Shown here: positions 45,407 to 57,600 of the stretch, piece by piece
Position numbering within the stretch: the stretch's first letter is position 1
How the letters are laid out: each line of letters begins with the position of its first letter
From: Meandrina meandrites
Taxonomy: Eukaryota; Cnidaria; Anthozoa; Scleractinia; Meandrinidae
DNA length: 64,000 bases
NCBI GenBank assembly: GCA_963693305.1
Contig: OY855915.1
Coordinates: forward strand, 9,251,607-9,315,606
Direction of reading: 5' to 3'
The notes under the pieces: model-generated
The model's input: the letters and a program-made list of their open reading frames with translations, nothing else
Databases searched by the model: none
Told to the model about the DNA's origin: nothing
Translations under genes and position numbers: made by a program

Positions 45407-45692
45407 TGTATCAATTTCAGCTTAGTGGTTATGTCACTATTGTTCTTTTCTATTTTTATTGGTTAGTTTAAATAAGTTTGCATTTTACGTTAATTTGAAT
45501 TTATAAAGGCTCATTGTATAGGCTGTTACATATATAATAACGATCATTCTGTAAACCTTATATATTCATTATGGCTGATGATGATGTTTGAAACATCGAA
45601 ACATGTTCCAAAAACTAAAACGCGTTGTTGTGTTTTTAAAAATATTTACAACACTTGTGCTATCAAGACCCTTTGGTAAAGAAATATGAATA

Positions 45693-47473
45693 CCCAGAAA
45701 TGGGAAGAAAGATTAGTTTAGGATTTGTCTCTGCGTGACTGCGGAAATTATAAATCAGAATTTACTGTACTTTAAAATCAAATAGAGTGGAATTCCAATT
45801 TCTTTAAATTCCAAAGGAAAGCAAACATTGGTTCGAGAAATTTGGGGTAAAATTGCAGTTTTCGACTGAGTGAAGGGAAGCGACCTTCGGTTCGAATAAT
45901 CGGGGGAGGTTAGAGAAATCGAGAATACGAATAATTGGGATTATCGACCATAAAATATATCATTTTTCATGCCTGACCGCTCTAGACCTCGAAAGAAATA
46001 TGACGGCTTTTTTTATTTCTTCACGCATAAGCCTAAACTAAAAATATTGGCGTTTTGTACTTAACACTCTAAATGAGACCAAAATCGATTTTTTACATCC
46101 CTAAGCGAGACGACGAGAACCCCTGCCCCTTTGATATGGAAGTAATATAGCAGAAGGATACGTTGCACTATATCCAATCGAATTTATTTTTGTTGAGTAG
46201 ATATTCCACTTCAAACTATGCGCGCCGTGGGTGCGAGCGATTCAACTGCAGTAAACAAACCAAATACCTAAGTATAATATTCTACCTAAACTGACGAGAA
46301 AAAATAAAGGACAAGTACAGAACTTACAATGTGTGTCAATCCATATTCCATGATCCAAATTCATCATAAATAAGGGTAAAACGAGAACGGTTTATCCAGA
46401 AACAAAGTTACAAGTAAATCCAAAAAAACTGCTAATACGGCGCTATTGTAATTTATTATATATGAAATACTGATATATTATTCTCATGGGTATTATGTAA
46501 TCGGTGCAAAATGCGAATAACAGTGACGGGAATTCAAGTCTTAACACCAAATGCGCTAGTAGAGTTGGAGTTCTATCATGTTCTATCATTGTACGTTATG
46601 GAACAAGATTTTTGAGTTCTGGATCAGAATACTCAGACATCGATTCTTGGTCTCTTAATGGTTTACCGAATTGTGATAGCTCGAACCGAAAGTAATTTCC
46701 CTTTGATTTACTTCACCCAGTCAAACACGGCAATTTTAACCCCGATTCCTAAAGCCTCCGATTTGATGATGATGATGACGAAGATGATGATGATGGTGAT
46801 GATCATGGTAATAATATCATTTTGCCTTCTTTCTGTGACATACATTTCTCTGGTATCTTTACGTGAAGTTTTATCAAAACCTTTCTACAGTTACTGTTCA
46901 GTTGTTTAGAATATGAAAGTGAGTCGTCGACATTCACCTGCGTTGCTTTCTAAAATACTTAAGGAACTTGACAATAGAAACTTTCATCGCATTTTAACGA
47001 ATTTTCTGAATATTTCCCGATAACTGCTTCTATTGGCCGTTTAAAAGGGTTTAAAGTGTCGCTAAAATTGATATCCGCCACGAAAATCATTTTCATTATT
47101 ACAACTATAATTACTACTTTTCTGCAAGGAAGTAAAACAGATTGTTTTGAAAGGCCACATTAGTAACAACCTAGTGTTTAAAATTCATATTTTAACTTTT
47201 CAAAAAGTGCTTGCCGTGTGTAGAATTAACCATAAATGAGAAACAAATTTTGCAGTTTAATTCTCTTAATGACACGATATTAACGAAAGGTGATAAAATT
47301 ATCACCTGGTAATAGAGCCATGTTGCAAAATTAGGAAATGGAAAATATTTTCTGTTTTAATTGGGTCAAGGAAACACAAATAGAAGTTTAGGAGTGAGAG
47401 AAATGCTGTAGGAACTGACATATGAACTCACAATTGATCTTGCTCACAATGTGTGGTTTCATACTTCATACTT
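45693..47473. repeat. Right flank of duplicated block I and unique sequence
   Basis: 45.69-46.56 kb matches 62.62-64.0 kb, apart from two insertions in block II. A (GAT)n-like microsatellite lies at 46764-46805. Beyond 46.6 kb no match within the window was noticed. No gene. Confidence 0.5.
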
Positions 47474-47541
47474 AGCAAGCATCGCACCGCTATCGTGGAG
47501 GTCATGGGTTCGCATCACGTTAACGCCCTGAGTTTTTTCCT
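47474..47541 (+). repeat. Degenerate tRNA-derived SINE-like fragment
   Basis: Shares GGAGGTCATGGGTTCG with the B-box part of the 37349 element and the following CCCTGAGTTTTTTCCTTTTT. The A-box half is decayed. Confidence 0.35.
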
Positions 47542-49178
47542 TTTTGCTTCTTAAATTCCAGTTACTCATAAAGATTCACTGCTAAGATCGTCTTTCACTT
47601 ACTTAGATATTTTTTTCTAATCGCAAGTTTTCGAATTCACAATTCTCAAGTCCAGTTTTCTAGCGCTTAAGGCTAGTTTTATCACTGAAAACTTTCTCGT
47701 TACTGATGCGTTTTGTGTCAATTCCTTGAAAATTTCCATGAATTTTTTGACGTGTTTTTCCCTTCGGTTTTAATTTATCCAGTACCTCCCACTAGCGCAT
47801 TAGCACATTCAGTAATTTTGAAAAGCTTTAGGCTTCACCCGAGTTACAATTAACTTAAGGCGTGTTTATTTTGGGCTGTGTCGCTACAAAGGCAAGTTTT
47901 TGACGCATAACGCGTGTTACCTGGGTCGAGTTACACAAAAACAAAAGAACTTATTGTTTCACAAGAAATAGTTCGTACGACCATCCCATAAAATTCGCAC
48001 TAGAGGAAATCTCTGTGACTTTCCGCACGAACCAATTTTCAGCCGCGTTCGTAGTGGCCTTTGGTGTAAACCGATTCGTACAAATTGCTTATACACAATC
48101 CAATACGAAAACTGCGTTCGCATTCGCGGCCACGTTTACGTTCATAGTTGTGCGCTGAATAAACAGGCTTTTATTCAGTCGCGCGGTGGGCGGAATTTCA
48201 CACGCAGTATTCGGAAAGGCCGCTGATAATTAAACAGATCTAAACAGGTCGAGACAGCTGCCAGCTACGGCCGCATTTCTTTCGGAGTAGTTTCCTAAAT
48301 ATCACACAATTTATATTTACAAATGAAACTGCTTTTTAACGTCCGACGTTCATCGTTTATTTAAATTGTAAAAATATGGTTAGTCCGTAATTTCTTTTAA
48401 AAATACAATCTTTGTTTTCCTGAAAATAAACAGATTCAAAAATTTCCAGCAAAAGACTTTCTGCTGCCTGACAAATTAAAATTCTCCATGAAGACGGCTA
48501 AAGCTCAAAACCTCAAAAAGGGCTTGTATTAACTATGGCAATATATTCAACTTGTAAATTAGTGTATTAAACGCACGAAAGCAATCAAATTATATTTTAA
48601 TTCTTCTTGTGCATTTGACACCACTAAACCAGAATATAATTTGAAAGACAAAGGATAAACTGAAAGAGGCATTTGTTCGGAAAGGTTCAAAAAAATATTC
48701 GGACATCAACTCCAAGATTACTTCAATTTTGCTTTGACCATTTTCCGAGAACGCCACATATCAAATATAAGGATTTCGTTTTACCAAATTCATTTTGCTA
48801 TCCGAATTTGTAGTTTTCGTCATATCCTAAGGCTAATACATGGAACTATATTACATAATACCAATTAAAAACAAATTACATATGTATTCACGTACCGCTT
48901 TAAACATTAAAGTTGGCAACAAACCTATTTTCTCCATTGTAAAGAGTTTGACTATAGTTAAACTCGATACTTAACATAAAAACAGTGGGAAACAAACTAA
49001 AAACGCAATAATGCTAATGTTGTTCGCGAATTTGCATTCGCTTAAATTTTAATTGTACAACTAAACAACACATTGTTGTACTATGTAGTAAAGGAAAGCT
49101 TTGTCCCAGAGCTACATCGTGAATGAATAAAGCGACAATTTCTTATAAGAGAGCGACGCAGGCACTTTCAATACGATG
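47542..49178. repeat. 5' flank of R6, related to that of R1
   Basis: Aligned by eye with about 4.0-5.2 kb upstream of R1. It does not match the 5' flank of R3, although the R6 body is subtype B. No gene. Confidence 0.5.
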
Positions 49179-49188
49179 AGATATAAAA
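49179..49188 (+). promoter_or_regulatory. Candidate TATA box of R6
   Basis: GATATAAAAG about 35 bp before the ATG at 49223, followed by CACAGTCC. R1 and R2 have related but weaker TTTAAGTA at the same place. Confidence 0.35.
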
Positions 49189-49222
49189 GCACAGTCCATC
49201 TTCACAGCTGCTACTAAGAAAC

Positions 49223-51011
49223 ATGAATTTCTCACAGTCTTCATCGATCGCTAGTGAAAATGAATGTAAAAGCTTTTTCTTCCAAACTGTTCCCTTGCGA
49301 AATTCTTCTGCCAGTTCATTTTATGGCTTGCTTGTCGCAGCAGCTGTCCTCAGCCTATTTTACCATTTTTTTGAACGCCTTGGTTATGGTTGCCGTGAAA
49401 ATCAAACGACGACTTCAAACACACCCTAACATTCTGTTGGCTTGTTTGGCGCTTACCGATCTGATGGTTGGACTTATTGTACAACCTCTACACCTCACCA
49501 AGACTATTCTTCTTGTACAAGGTAAAGATTTTCACGAATTTTGTGACATTGATTTGGCATTTAGTGTCTCGTTTGTGATGTTGGTCCTCGCAAGATCATG
49601 TCAATTGGTTTTAGTTAGCGGAGAGCGATATCTTGCCATTAAACACACCTTCACTCACGCTTCTGTCGTCACTAAAGCTCGCCTGATCGTTGCCTCTGCT
49701 GTGGCGTGGATTGCAGCCGCCGTATTTTTTCTTCTCATTTTGTATGTAAGTTTCCTTCCACAAGCAATAATCTATTCCTCAATAATTGTCCTTCAAATTC
49801 TCGTGTATAAGGAAGCCCGACGACATGAAAAACACATTCTTTCACAGCAAGTTTCCTTGGAGGCCAGAGCAAAATTTAGACAGGAGAAGAAAGCCTTAAA
49901 ACTAACCACCGTAATATTAGTGACAATTTTTCTGTGTTTCGTGTTGCCATCAACTGTTATGTTTGTTACATGGAAGCTTTTCGGAGAAAAACTCTCACCT
50001 GATATTAAAACATTAGTTCGTCATTTTGGTCATCTTCCGGTGATGATTAATTCACTTCTAAATCCAGTCATTTACACAGTACGAAAAGAGGAGTTCCGAG
50101 TTGCATTTACTGAGTTACTTTTGAGGAAAAGCTTACAAGAGGCAGAAGAATATCAAAGAAGACTGTTTCGAACAACAAACAATGCTGGGATACAGCAAGA
50201 TGAACAACAAGGCGAAGGACAGGAACAGAATGCTGAGGAAAGAAATGCAGCACACGCTAACGACAACCAGGACGATAATACCAAAGTCCTCGCTACTAGC
50301 GCTAATCATAGTTCGATGACAACACCACCCTCGCTTCACATAACGAGCCTGTCTCCAACAGCATATCCAACGAGGGAGAGGAAGAACATGGGGAGGGAAG
50401 AAATGCAGCTCGCGATAAAAACAACTTTCAGCATAATTTTGAAGACCTCACTTCTGACAACAATTTCGATGGCAACACCACCCTCGCTACACACAACGAG
50501 TCTGTTTCCTTAACTGCACTCAACAGCATGTCCAAAACACCAGAGGAAGAACATGACGAGGGAAGAAGTCCAGCACACGCTGAAAACAACCTTGAAGATA
50601 ATCCTGAAGTTCTTGCTTTTGGCAACAATTTCGATGGGAACACGACCCACGCTACACACAACGAGGCTGTTTCCTTAAAGGCACTCAACAGACTGTCCAA
50701 AACAGCAGAGGAACATGACGAGAGAAGAAATCTAACCCCTACTAAATACGACCTTGAAGATAATCCTGAAGTTTCAATCGCTACTGGCGCAAATGTCGAT
50801 GACAACGCAACCCTTGCTACACACGAGCCTGTTTCCTCAAATGCACTCAACAGTATACCCAAAAAGACAGGAGAAGAACATGGCAAAGGGAAGAAATCCA
50901 GCACACACTGAAAACAACCTTGAAGATAATCCTGAAGTCATCGCTTATGGCGCTAGTATTGATTTGAAAAACACTGAAAACCGCTCAAAGTGAGAACTTA
51001 TCAGTCCTGTA
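49223..51011 (+). pseudogene. R6: class A GPCR, subtype B body with A-like 5' end, frameshifted
   Basis: The ancestral ATG at 49223 (MNFSQSSSIASENEC) reads to about residue 45. There an 11-bp deletion within TM1, against the R3 and R8 reading AGCCTGGCCGCTTG, shifts the frame. The second frame has its own ATG at 49260 and is open to 50513. It carries a shortened TM1 (FTIFLNALVMVAV), TM2, TM3, ERYLAIKHTF, TM4, TM5 (SFLPQAIIY), TM6 CFVLP and NPVIY. A +5 change near 50309 shifts the tail into a non-homologous frame that stops at 50513. The original tail repeats are readable in other frames to about 51011. An aberrant receptor from 49260 is conceivable, but TM1 and the N-terminus are damaged. The body is nearly identical to R3. 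Confidence 0.82.
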
Positions 51012-52360
51012 ATTATGTATATATTAAAGTAAATTAAACAATCGACTGATTTATGTGAATCATGGATCAATATAGAAAGAGTGAAGTAATTTTGGGAGTT
51101 GGAAAATGTTATATGCAAAGCCGTGAAAGCTGAGATAATTTGAAAAGAAAAATCTCGGGTTTTCTTGATTCCGCAAAAGTTCGTTATATCGCTGACAGTG
51201 TTTTCTCGCCTAGTATCCGTAAAGAATCCTTGTAAGTAGCTATTGTTGTGTTTAGCAGTTTTACTCAATCCACAATTAAATCAATAAAAAGTTAAACATG
51301 TTTGTCGCATTTGAAATTGTCAATATCGAAACGCTTTTCGCCGTTTGGGAGCACTGACTAAAATAAGTAGCACTACTTTTCGTGTCGACTGTTCAAAAGA
51401 GAGCCATGGAGAGTTTTTATTTTACTTTCAGCGGATTTCATATTACGAAGATTGTGTCCTTGTAAAATCATGGACACTCGTAAGTATAACGGTTTGCTCG
51501 GATTTTTAGTTTTTTAGTTTTGACAGTTAGCAGGCAGCGGATATCACGCTGGCAGAACCATAGAAGGATATTTTAGCGGTTCAAGCTTAATACGAAAAAA
51601 AAAGAATTCGCCAATGTTAAGGAATCGCTTCTCGAAATTCGTTTAATGAGATAAAAAATGAGCTATAATTATATAAAAATATAAAATGTAGAGTAGAATA
51701 GGCGAATTTTTGTTTAAATGTCTCATAAGCATAAGCGCTTCAGTGTCTGATCAAGCTACAAAAATCTCAGCTCAAAATATTGAACGGATATGATCGCGTA
51801 GCGACTCGGCAAATGTCTGCAACTTCCGATAAGACGCGCGATTTTAATCCTTAATTTTGTGAGGAATTATGCAATTACTTAAAGCCGTTGAATGAGCATG
51901 AAATAATTTTACGAACAGAATTCAAACGGATCGAAACAGCTGTCCCCGGCTGTCAGTTGCTCAGGCAACGGACTACAAAAAAAAATTAATTGTACTTGCT
52001 TTATCTATATATATAATTCTTGAATTTGCGGTTCGCCGCGAGATTTCTTCAATTCGCTAATAATACCTTATTCCAGTTAATACTGGGTTAAATTACGATC
52101 GAGTAACTCTCATTTATAGTACACCAGAAAAGAGTAATAAATTTTCTTAGAAATTTGGGTCGGCTTAAACAAAACAGACCAATTTTGATCCGTATACTGC
52201 CTTGGCCAGCTTGTTATATCTGTAATTTTGCTGTTAACAAATTACAATTGAGGTCGATCGATACTTTCGGACGCACGTTACTTTTAGAATTTTACGCCTT
52301 AATAAAAGAAATTAAACACCCATGTTCTAGCGTAAAAATACGGTATACCCAGAAGTTTGA
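51012..52360. repeat. 3' flank module of R6
   Basis: Matches the 3' flanks of R1, R2 and especially R3 (for example 52.02-52.3 kb with 24.17-24.4 kb). No gene. Confidence 0.6.
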
Positions 52361-52655
52361 TAAGCGCCGTTACTTGTATGTTTACAATAGAATTAATTAT
52401 CAGATCATTGGATGATTGCTTTTGTAGGTAAGCAAAGTAATTAGGGAGGAAGGTCTCGAAAAATAGTATGAGACAATGAGCAAAACTGATATTCATCCGC
52501 TCGACAAAATGGAAACAGGACTCATCCTTGACGGTGAAACCCTTTTGAAACTTTCGGTCGATGTTCACAATTCCAAATAAGACAATCGGCTTATAAGCGA
52601 TTATTGAATTTATTGAGTGTTCGTCAAACTGACACGTACTAATTAATGGCCCTTA
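52361..52655 (-). repeat. Inverted fragment of receptor 5' flank upstream of R7
   Basis: Read in reverse complement this matches parts of 57.2-58.1 kb upstream of R8 (AATTACTTTGCTTACCTACA; GTGTCAGTTTGAC...ACACTCAATAAATTC). Flanks on both sides are in normal orientation, so a segment was inverted, with deletion of the CCAAT module. Confidence 0.6.
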
Positions 52656-52966
52656 ATGAAGAACATATTACATCAGTATAATTTAATCGGTCGGTTTCCC
52701 AATCTGCGTGTTGAATCGAGACTTTCTTTTTCAAAGCGATGATCAGCTCTACATCGTCTTCCAACCGGGTAAAAATTTGCATTAGCCAAGTCTCTCTTTG
52801 TGACTCTATTTCTTTGCCAAAACTAACGTATTGTTTCACTAGAGGTAAACGGAAGCCAAGTACCAGAAATAAATCTATTATTCGGAACGATAAATTATGC
52901 AGAGAGACACGTTCGACACGAACCAAATTAACAGCAACGCTCCGCCCGTGATCTGCTCAAAGAAGC
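52656..52966. repeat. Proximal 5' flank of R7
   Basis: Matches the last 300 bp before R3, R4, R5 and R8 (AACAGCAACGCTCCGCCCGT, CTGCTCAAAGAA). No gene. Confidence 0.5.
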
Positions 52967-54918
52967 ATGAATTTCTCTCAGTCTTAATCGATCGAGACTG
53001 AAAATGATTGTAAAAGCCTTTTCTTCCAAACTGTTCCCTTGCGATATTCTTCTGCCGATTCATTTTATGGCTTGCTTGTCGCAGTAGCTATCTTCAGCCT
53101 GGCCGCTTGTTCTATTACCATTTTCCTGAACGCCTTGGTTATGGTTGTAGTGAAAATCAAACGACGAATTCAAACACACCCTAACATTCTGTATGTAAGT
53201 TTGTCACTTACCGATCTCATGGTTGGACTTGTTGTACAGCCCTACACATCACCAAGACCATTCTCCTTATACAAGGTAAAGATTCTCACGAATTTTGTCA
53301 CATCAATTTAGCATTTACTATGTCCTTTGTTATTTCCTTTTTTACATCGTTATTTCACTTGGTATTAATCTGCGGGGAGCGATACCTTGCCATTAAACAC
53401 ACCTTCACCCATGCTAATGTTGTCACTAAAGCTCGTCTCTTGATTTCTTCCACTGTGGCGTGGATTGCAGCCGTAATTTTTCTTCTCGTCGCATCCTATT
53501 CAGTGGTAGTGGCATTTGTTTTTAAAGCAGCAACCTTTTCTTCAATCGTCTTGCTTCACACTCTCGTTTATAAGGAAGCCCGCCGACAGGTAAAGCAGAT
53601 TCTTTCACAGCAGGTTTCGGTGCAGGCCAGAGCAAAATTTGAAAAGGATATAAAAGCCTTAAAACTAAACACCATCATATGAGTAGCAATTTTTGTGTGC
53701 TTGTTTTTGCCACCAATTGTTACATTTGTTGTATGGCAACTTTTAGGAAAAAAAAACTGTCATCTGATGTAAAAACTTTAGTTCGTCATTTTGGTCTACT
53801 ATTGACGACTTTCAATTCAGTTCTTAATCCAGTCATTTACACAGTACGAAAATAGGAGTTCCGAGTTGCATTTATTGAGTTGCTTTTAAGGAAAAGTTTA
53901 CAAGGAGCTATAGGATTCGAAAGAAGACTGTTTGGATCAGCAAAGAATGCTGTGAGACCACAAGAAGAATAACAAGGTGAAGGACAGGAACAGAATGTTG
54001 AGGAAAGAAATGCAGAAATGTCGCACGCTAACGACAACCAGGAAGATAATCCTGAAGACCTCGCCGCTATTGCTAATGTTGATGACCACACCACTCTCGC
54101 TAGGCACAACGAGCCTGTCTTCACAAATGAACTGAACAGCATTTCCAAAACGACAGAGGAAAAAGATTTTGAGAGAAGAAACCCAGCTCACGCTAAAAGC
54201 TACCTTGAAGATACTCCAGAAGACCCTGCTTCTGGAGCTAACCTCGATGATACCACTCTCGCTACACACAACGAGCCTGTCTTCTCAGATGGACCCAACA
54301 GCGTATTCCAAAAAGACAGAGGAAGAACATGGCGAGGGAAGAAATCTAACCCATCCTAAGAGCGACCTTGAAGATAATCGTAAATCCCTGTCTTCTGGCT
54401 CTAATTTCGATGCCAAAACCACCTTCACTACACACAACAAGCCTATCTACTCAAATGCACTCCACATCACATCCACAGAGACAGAGGAAGAACAAAGCGA
54501 GGGAAGAAATCCAGGTCGAGCTAAAAACAAGCCTTGAAGATAATCCTGAAGACCTTGCTTCTCACGGTAATTTCCATGACAACACCACCCTCGCTACACT
54601 CAACGAGCCTGTCTCCTCAAAAGCACGTAACAGCATATCCAAAAAGGCAGAGGAAGAACAAGGCGAGAGAAGAAACCCAGCTCACGCTAAATGCGACGTT
54701 GAAGATTTTCCTGAAGACCCCGCTCGTGGGGCTAATGGAAGGACGTGGCAAGAGAAGAAAGATCCAGTACACGCTAAAAGCGACCTTGAAGACAATCTTG
54801 AAATCCTCGCTTCTGGTGCTAATATTGATATGAAAAGCACTGGAACTTCTCAGAACAATTGGAACGCAACACACTCAAAATAACAGAGGAACAACACAAC
54901 ATCAAGAATGACTACAGA
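52967..54918 (+). pseudogene. R7: class A GPCR, subtype C, pseudogene
   Basis: The ATG at 52967 is followed by a TAA at codon 7 (MNFSQS-stop). TM1 and TM2 are readable in pieces (FLNALVMVVV, SLTDLMVGL). A 1-bp deletion near 53240 shifts the frame. TM3 to the ICL3 helix are open from 53320 to 53682 (ICGERYLAIKHTF, FKAATFSSIVLLHTLVYKE). A TGA at 53680 ends the frame at the start of TM6. TM7 retains NPVIYTVRK followed by TAG, and the tail has several frame changes through 54.9 kb. Subtype C signatures match R4 throughout. R7 preserves the ICL3 segment that R4 lost to the foldback insertion. No function is expected. Confidence 0.88.
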
Positions 54919-56956
54919 AAGATAAACTCTGCATCGAAACAGTGAAAGAAAATGTTGCCAATAAAAGCAGTGAGCCAAAAGTAGACCAAGGTGTATTCCG
55001 CAAAAGTTCGTTATATCGCAAACTCGCCCAAAGTTAAAAGGAGTAAAGCCGAACTTTTCTAATATGACAGTTCTTTTAAGAATTCAAAAGTGTTTCCTCG
55101 ACTAGTATCCTAGTGTGTAGCAGTTGTACTCAATCTACAATAAGCTCAATAAAAGTTATACACGATTGTCGCATTTGAAATTGTGAATATCGAAACGCTT
55201 TTTTGCGGCGCGAGGAAGCACTGGCCACATAAGTAGCACTGTTTCTCGTGGCAACTGTTCAGAAAAAGAAAATGGTGAACATTTTATGGTATTAGTAGGG
55301 TATTTCATATCATGAAGATTGTGTGGATTTGATCGACTTTTTACCGGTAGAATTTCTTATATGACAGTTCTTTTAAGAATTTAAAAGGGTTTGCTCGCCT
55401 AGTATCCTAGTGTGTAGCAGTTGTACTCAGTCTACAATAAACTTAGTAAAAGTTATACACGATTGTCGCATTTAAAATTGTGAAAACTGAAGCACTTTTC
55501 GCCGTGAGGAAGCACTGCCTAAATAAGTAGCACTATTTCTGGTGTCAACTGTTAAAAAAGTGAAATTTTTATTGTATTAGCAGGGTGTGTCCTTATAAAA
55601 TCATGGACACTCGTAAGTGAGGGCTTGATTGGCTTTTTACCGACAGAATTTCGAACAGAAAGCCTAAGTTCAGCAGTTCAGGTATACTAAACAAGAAGTT
55701 GGTGATCATTTTAACCAGATTATACGAATCTTAAAAGAATAAATAACAAAAAATTTCAGATAAAATTATTCGCCAATGTTAAAGAATCGCTCCTCGAAAT
55801 TCGGTTAATGAGATAGAAAACTAAATAAAAACATGAAATGTTTTACTGAGTAGAATAGGCGTCGGAGTTTTTGTTTACAATTGTCTCATTAGCATAAGGG
55901 CTCTAGTCTGATCGAGCTACAGAAATATCAGCTTTGAATATAGAAAGGACATGGTTGCTAAGCGACTCTGCAAATGTCTGCAACTTCCGAAAACACGCGG
56001 GATTTTAATCCTGAATTTTGAAGATGTTAAAGATATTAAGTCGTCAAATGGGAATGTAATACTCTTACGAACAGTTTTCAGTGAATAGGCACGTTAAAAA
56101 CTCAGACGAAATCCCAACAGGTCGAAGAGCTGTCCGCGGCTGTCAGTTGCTCAGGGAACTTTTACTCTTTAACAAAGTACCAAAACAAATAATAGTTTGA
56201 AATGTACTCGCTTTATCTTCTTTTATTCATTAATAATTCCTTGTTTCAATAAATTTTGTCGTATTACGACCGAGAAACTCTTAATAGTACAACAGAAAAG
56301 AGCAATAATTTAGTATAATGGAATATGTTTATCAAAAACAACACGGATCAGGTTTGATACGTGTACTGCCTAGCTCAGCTCGGTTGTTTGTTGTTTGTTT
56401 CTTACAAGTTATTGTGGTCCATACTTTCGAAGGCTCTCGTTTTAGAAATTCCAAAAATATCGATAATCCACCATCATTCTCTGCTTGGTAACAACAACCA
56501 CCCGCTATACTTTCAGCCAACTTTCTGATGAAAAAAAAAAACATGAAAATTTTCATCGAAGCCTGAAAGGCGTGAAAGGCCTTTGTTCGGCACGGTCGGT
56601 CCATACGTGTACTTGGAAAGACGATTAACCTGTTCACCATTTTTCCTGGCATTTAAAAATAGAACAGCACACGCAAAATAAAAGGTATTTTCAACGAGGG
56701 TTTTTTTGTTTCGCTATCAGTTTATGACAATTTTAACAAGCCATAAAAAAATATTGTTCATGCATTGTTTACCTTACGTCAACCGGCACCCATTTTTATC
56801 TAATCTCTTTTTTTAATTTTTTTTTTAAATTTTCCACAACAGTAAAGATTGTATAAATTTATTCCTTTCGCCTCATACGAACGAACTCATTTATAATAAC
56901 ATTTATATCAAGGTCTATTCCTCTCCATCATGACGCAACTAAAAACTGTCAAAATA
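54919..56956. repeat. 3' flank of R7 and distal 5' flank of R8
   Basis: Matches the R4 3' flank (37.5-38.6 kb). A stretch containing ACAGTTCTTTTAAGAATT and the AGTGTGTAGCAGTTGTACTCA block occurs twice (55.05-55.25 and 55.36-55.56 kb), a local direct duplication of about 310 bp. No gene. Confidence 0.55.
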
Positions 56957-57131
56957 CAGTCAACTCTCGCCTTGCGGACACCCCGTTATTACGGAGACTC
57001 GCTATTTCGGACAAAATTCAGATCCCCGACTATAGAGGTTTGACTGGAAATGACTCCCGCTATTACGGACTCTCGCTAATACGGACACTAAACGAAGTCC
57101 CAAGCGTGCCCGCCATAACGAGAGTTTACTG
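56957..57131. mobile_element. pogo/Tigger-type MITE, 175 bp
   Basis: Inverted ends CAGTCAACTCTCG and CGAGAGTTTACTG (right end as read on +), with TA on both sides (56955-56956, 57132-57133). Paralogous flanks at 28.38 and 39.79 kb show the empty site reading AGAATAGACGTTTTGG with a single TA. Confidence 0.82.
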
Positions 57132-57133
57132 TA

Positions 57134-57505
57134 GACGTTTTGGTGTTGTTAAATTGCTTGTTGAAATTTAAAACTTTTAGCATCTTAGAACTAAGCGACA
57201 GAAAACAATTCCTCCCTGCAAAACACACTAATTACTTCGCTTACCTACAAAAGCAATCCGCCAATTATCTGATAATTCCATTGTAAATAAACCGGTAAAA
57301 ATACACTACGTTTAATGTCCGGTTAAGCGAACAAAACTTGAATTACAAACTGCAGCTACGCGAATCTTCTTCCTCCAGAGATTGTTTCAGGACTACAAAA
57401 AAATTTTTAACGCTCTTGTTGTTTTAACAAAGCAACGTGCTTCAAAACTTTGTAAATTTCATTGAACAAAATTTATTTAACAAAGTAGAAACGCTTCATC
57501 ACTAA
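57134..57505. repeat. 5' flank module of R8
   Basis: Matches 28.4-28.76 kb. No gene. Confidence 0.5.
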
Positions 57506-57600
57506 CCAATGGCAGCGCACCTTTTCCCTCTTAAACCAATCACAGTTGAGCACGTCAGAAAGTTCCTTTAATTCCGAGAAAAGCCTGACAGCTGCAAATA
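57506..57600 (+). promoter_or_regulatory. Conserved CCAAT/CCAAT/E-box module upstream of R8
   Basis: CCAATGG at 57506, CCAATCAC at 57536 and CAGCTG at 57589-57594 followed by CAAATA, about 0.95 kb before the ATG. Same order and spacing as at R2 and the R4-linked module. Confidence 0.45.

Larger units (their letters stand above)
44099..45679. mobile_element. Penelope-like retroelement insertion, two 5'-truncated copies head to head
   Basis: Two nearly identical arms face outward: 44096-44808 (element on minus strand) and 44933-45648 (plus strand), with a 124-bp centre. AGAAATATGAATA flanks the insertion (44086-44098, 45680-45692). The duplicated block has the same site empty at 62609-62621. 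The right side carries about 30 extra bases after the shared end. Both arms encode the same C-terminal GIY-YIG part of a Penelope-like polyprotein; the reverse transcriptase is lost. Confidence 0.85.

Noticed and set aside
46764..46805. Short Met/Ile-rich frame over a GAT repeat
   Set aside because: Product of a trinucleotide microsatellite.
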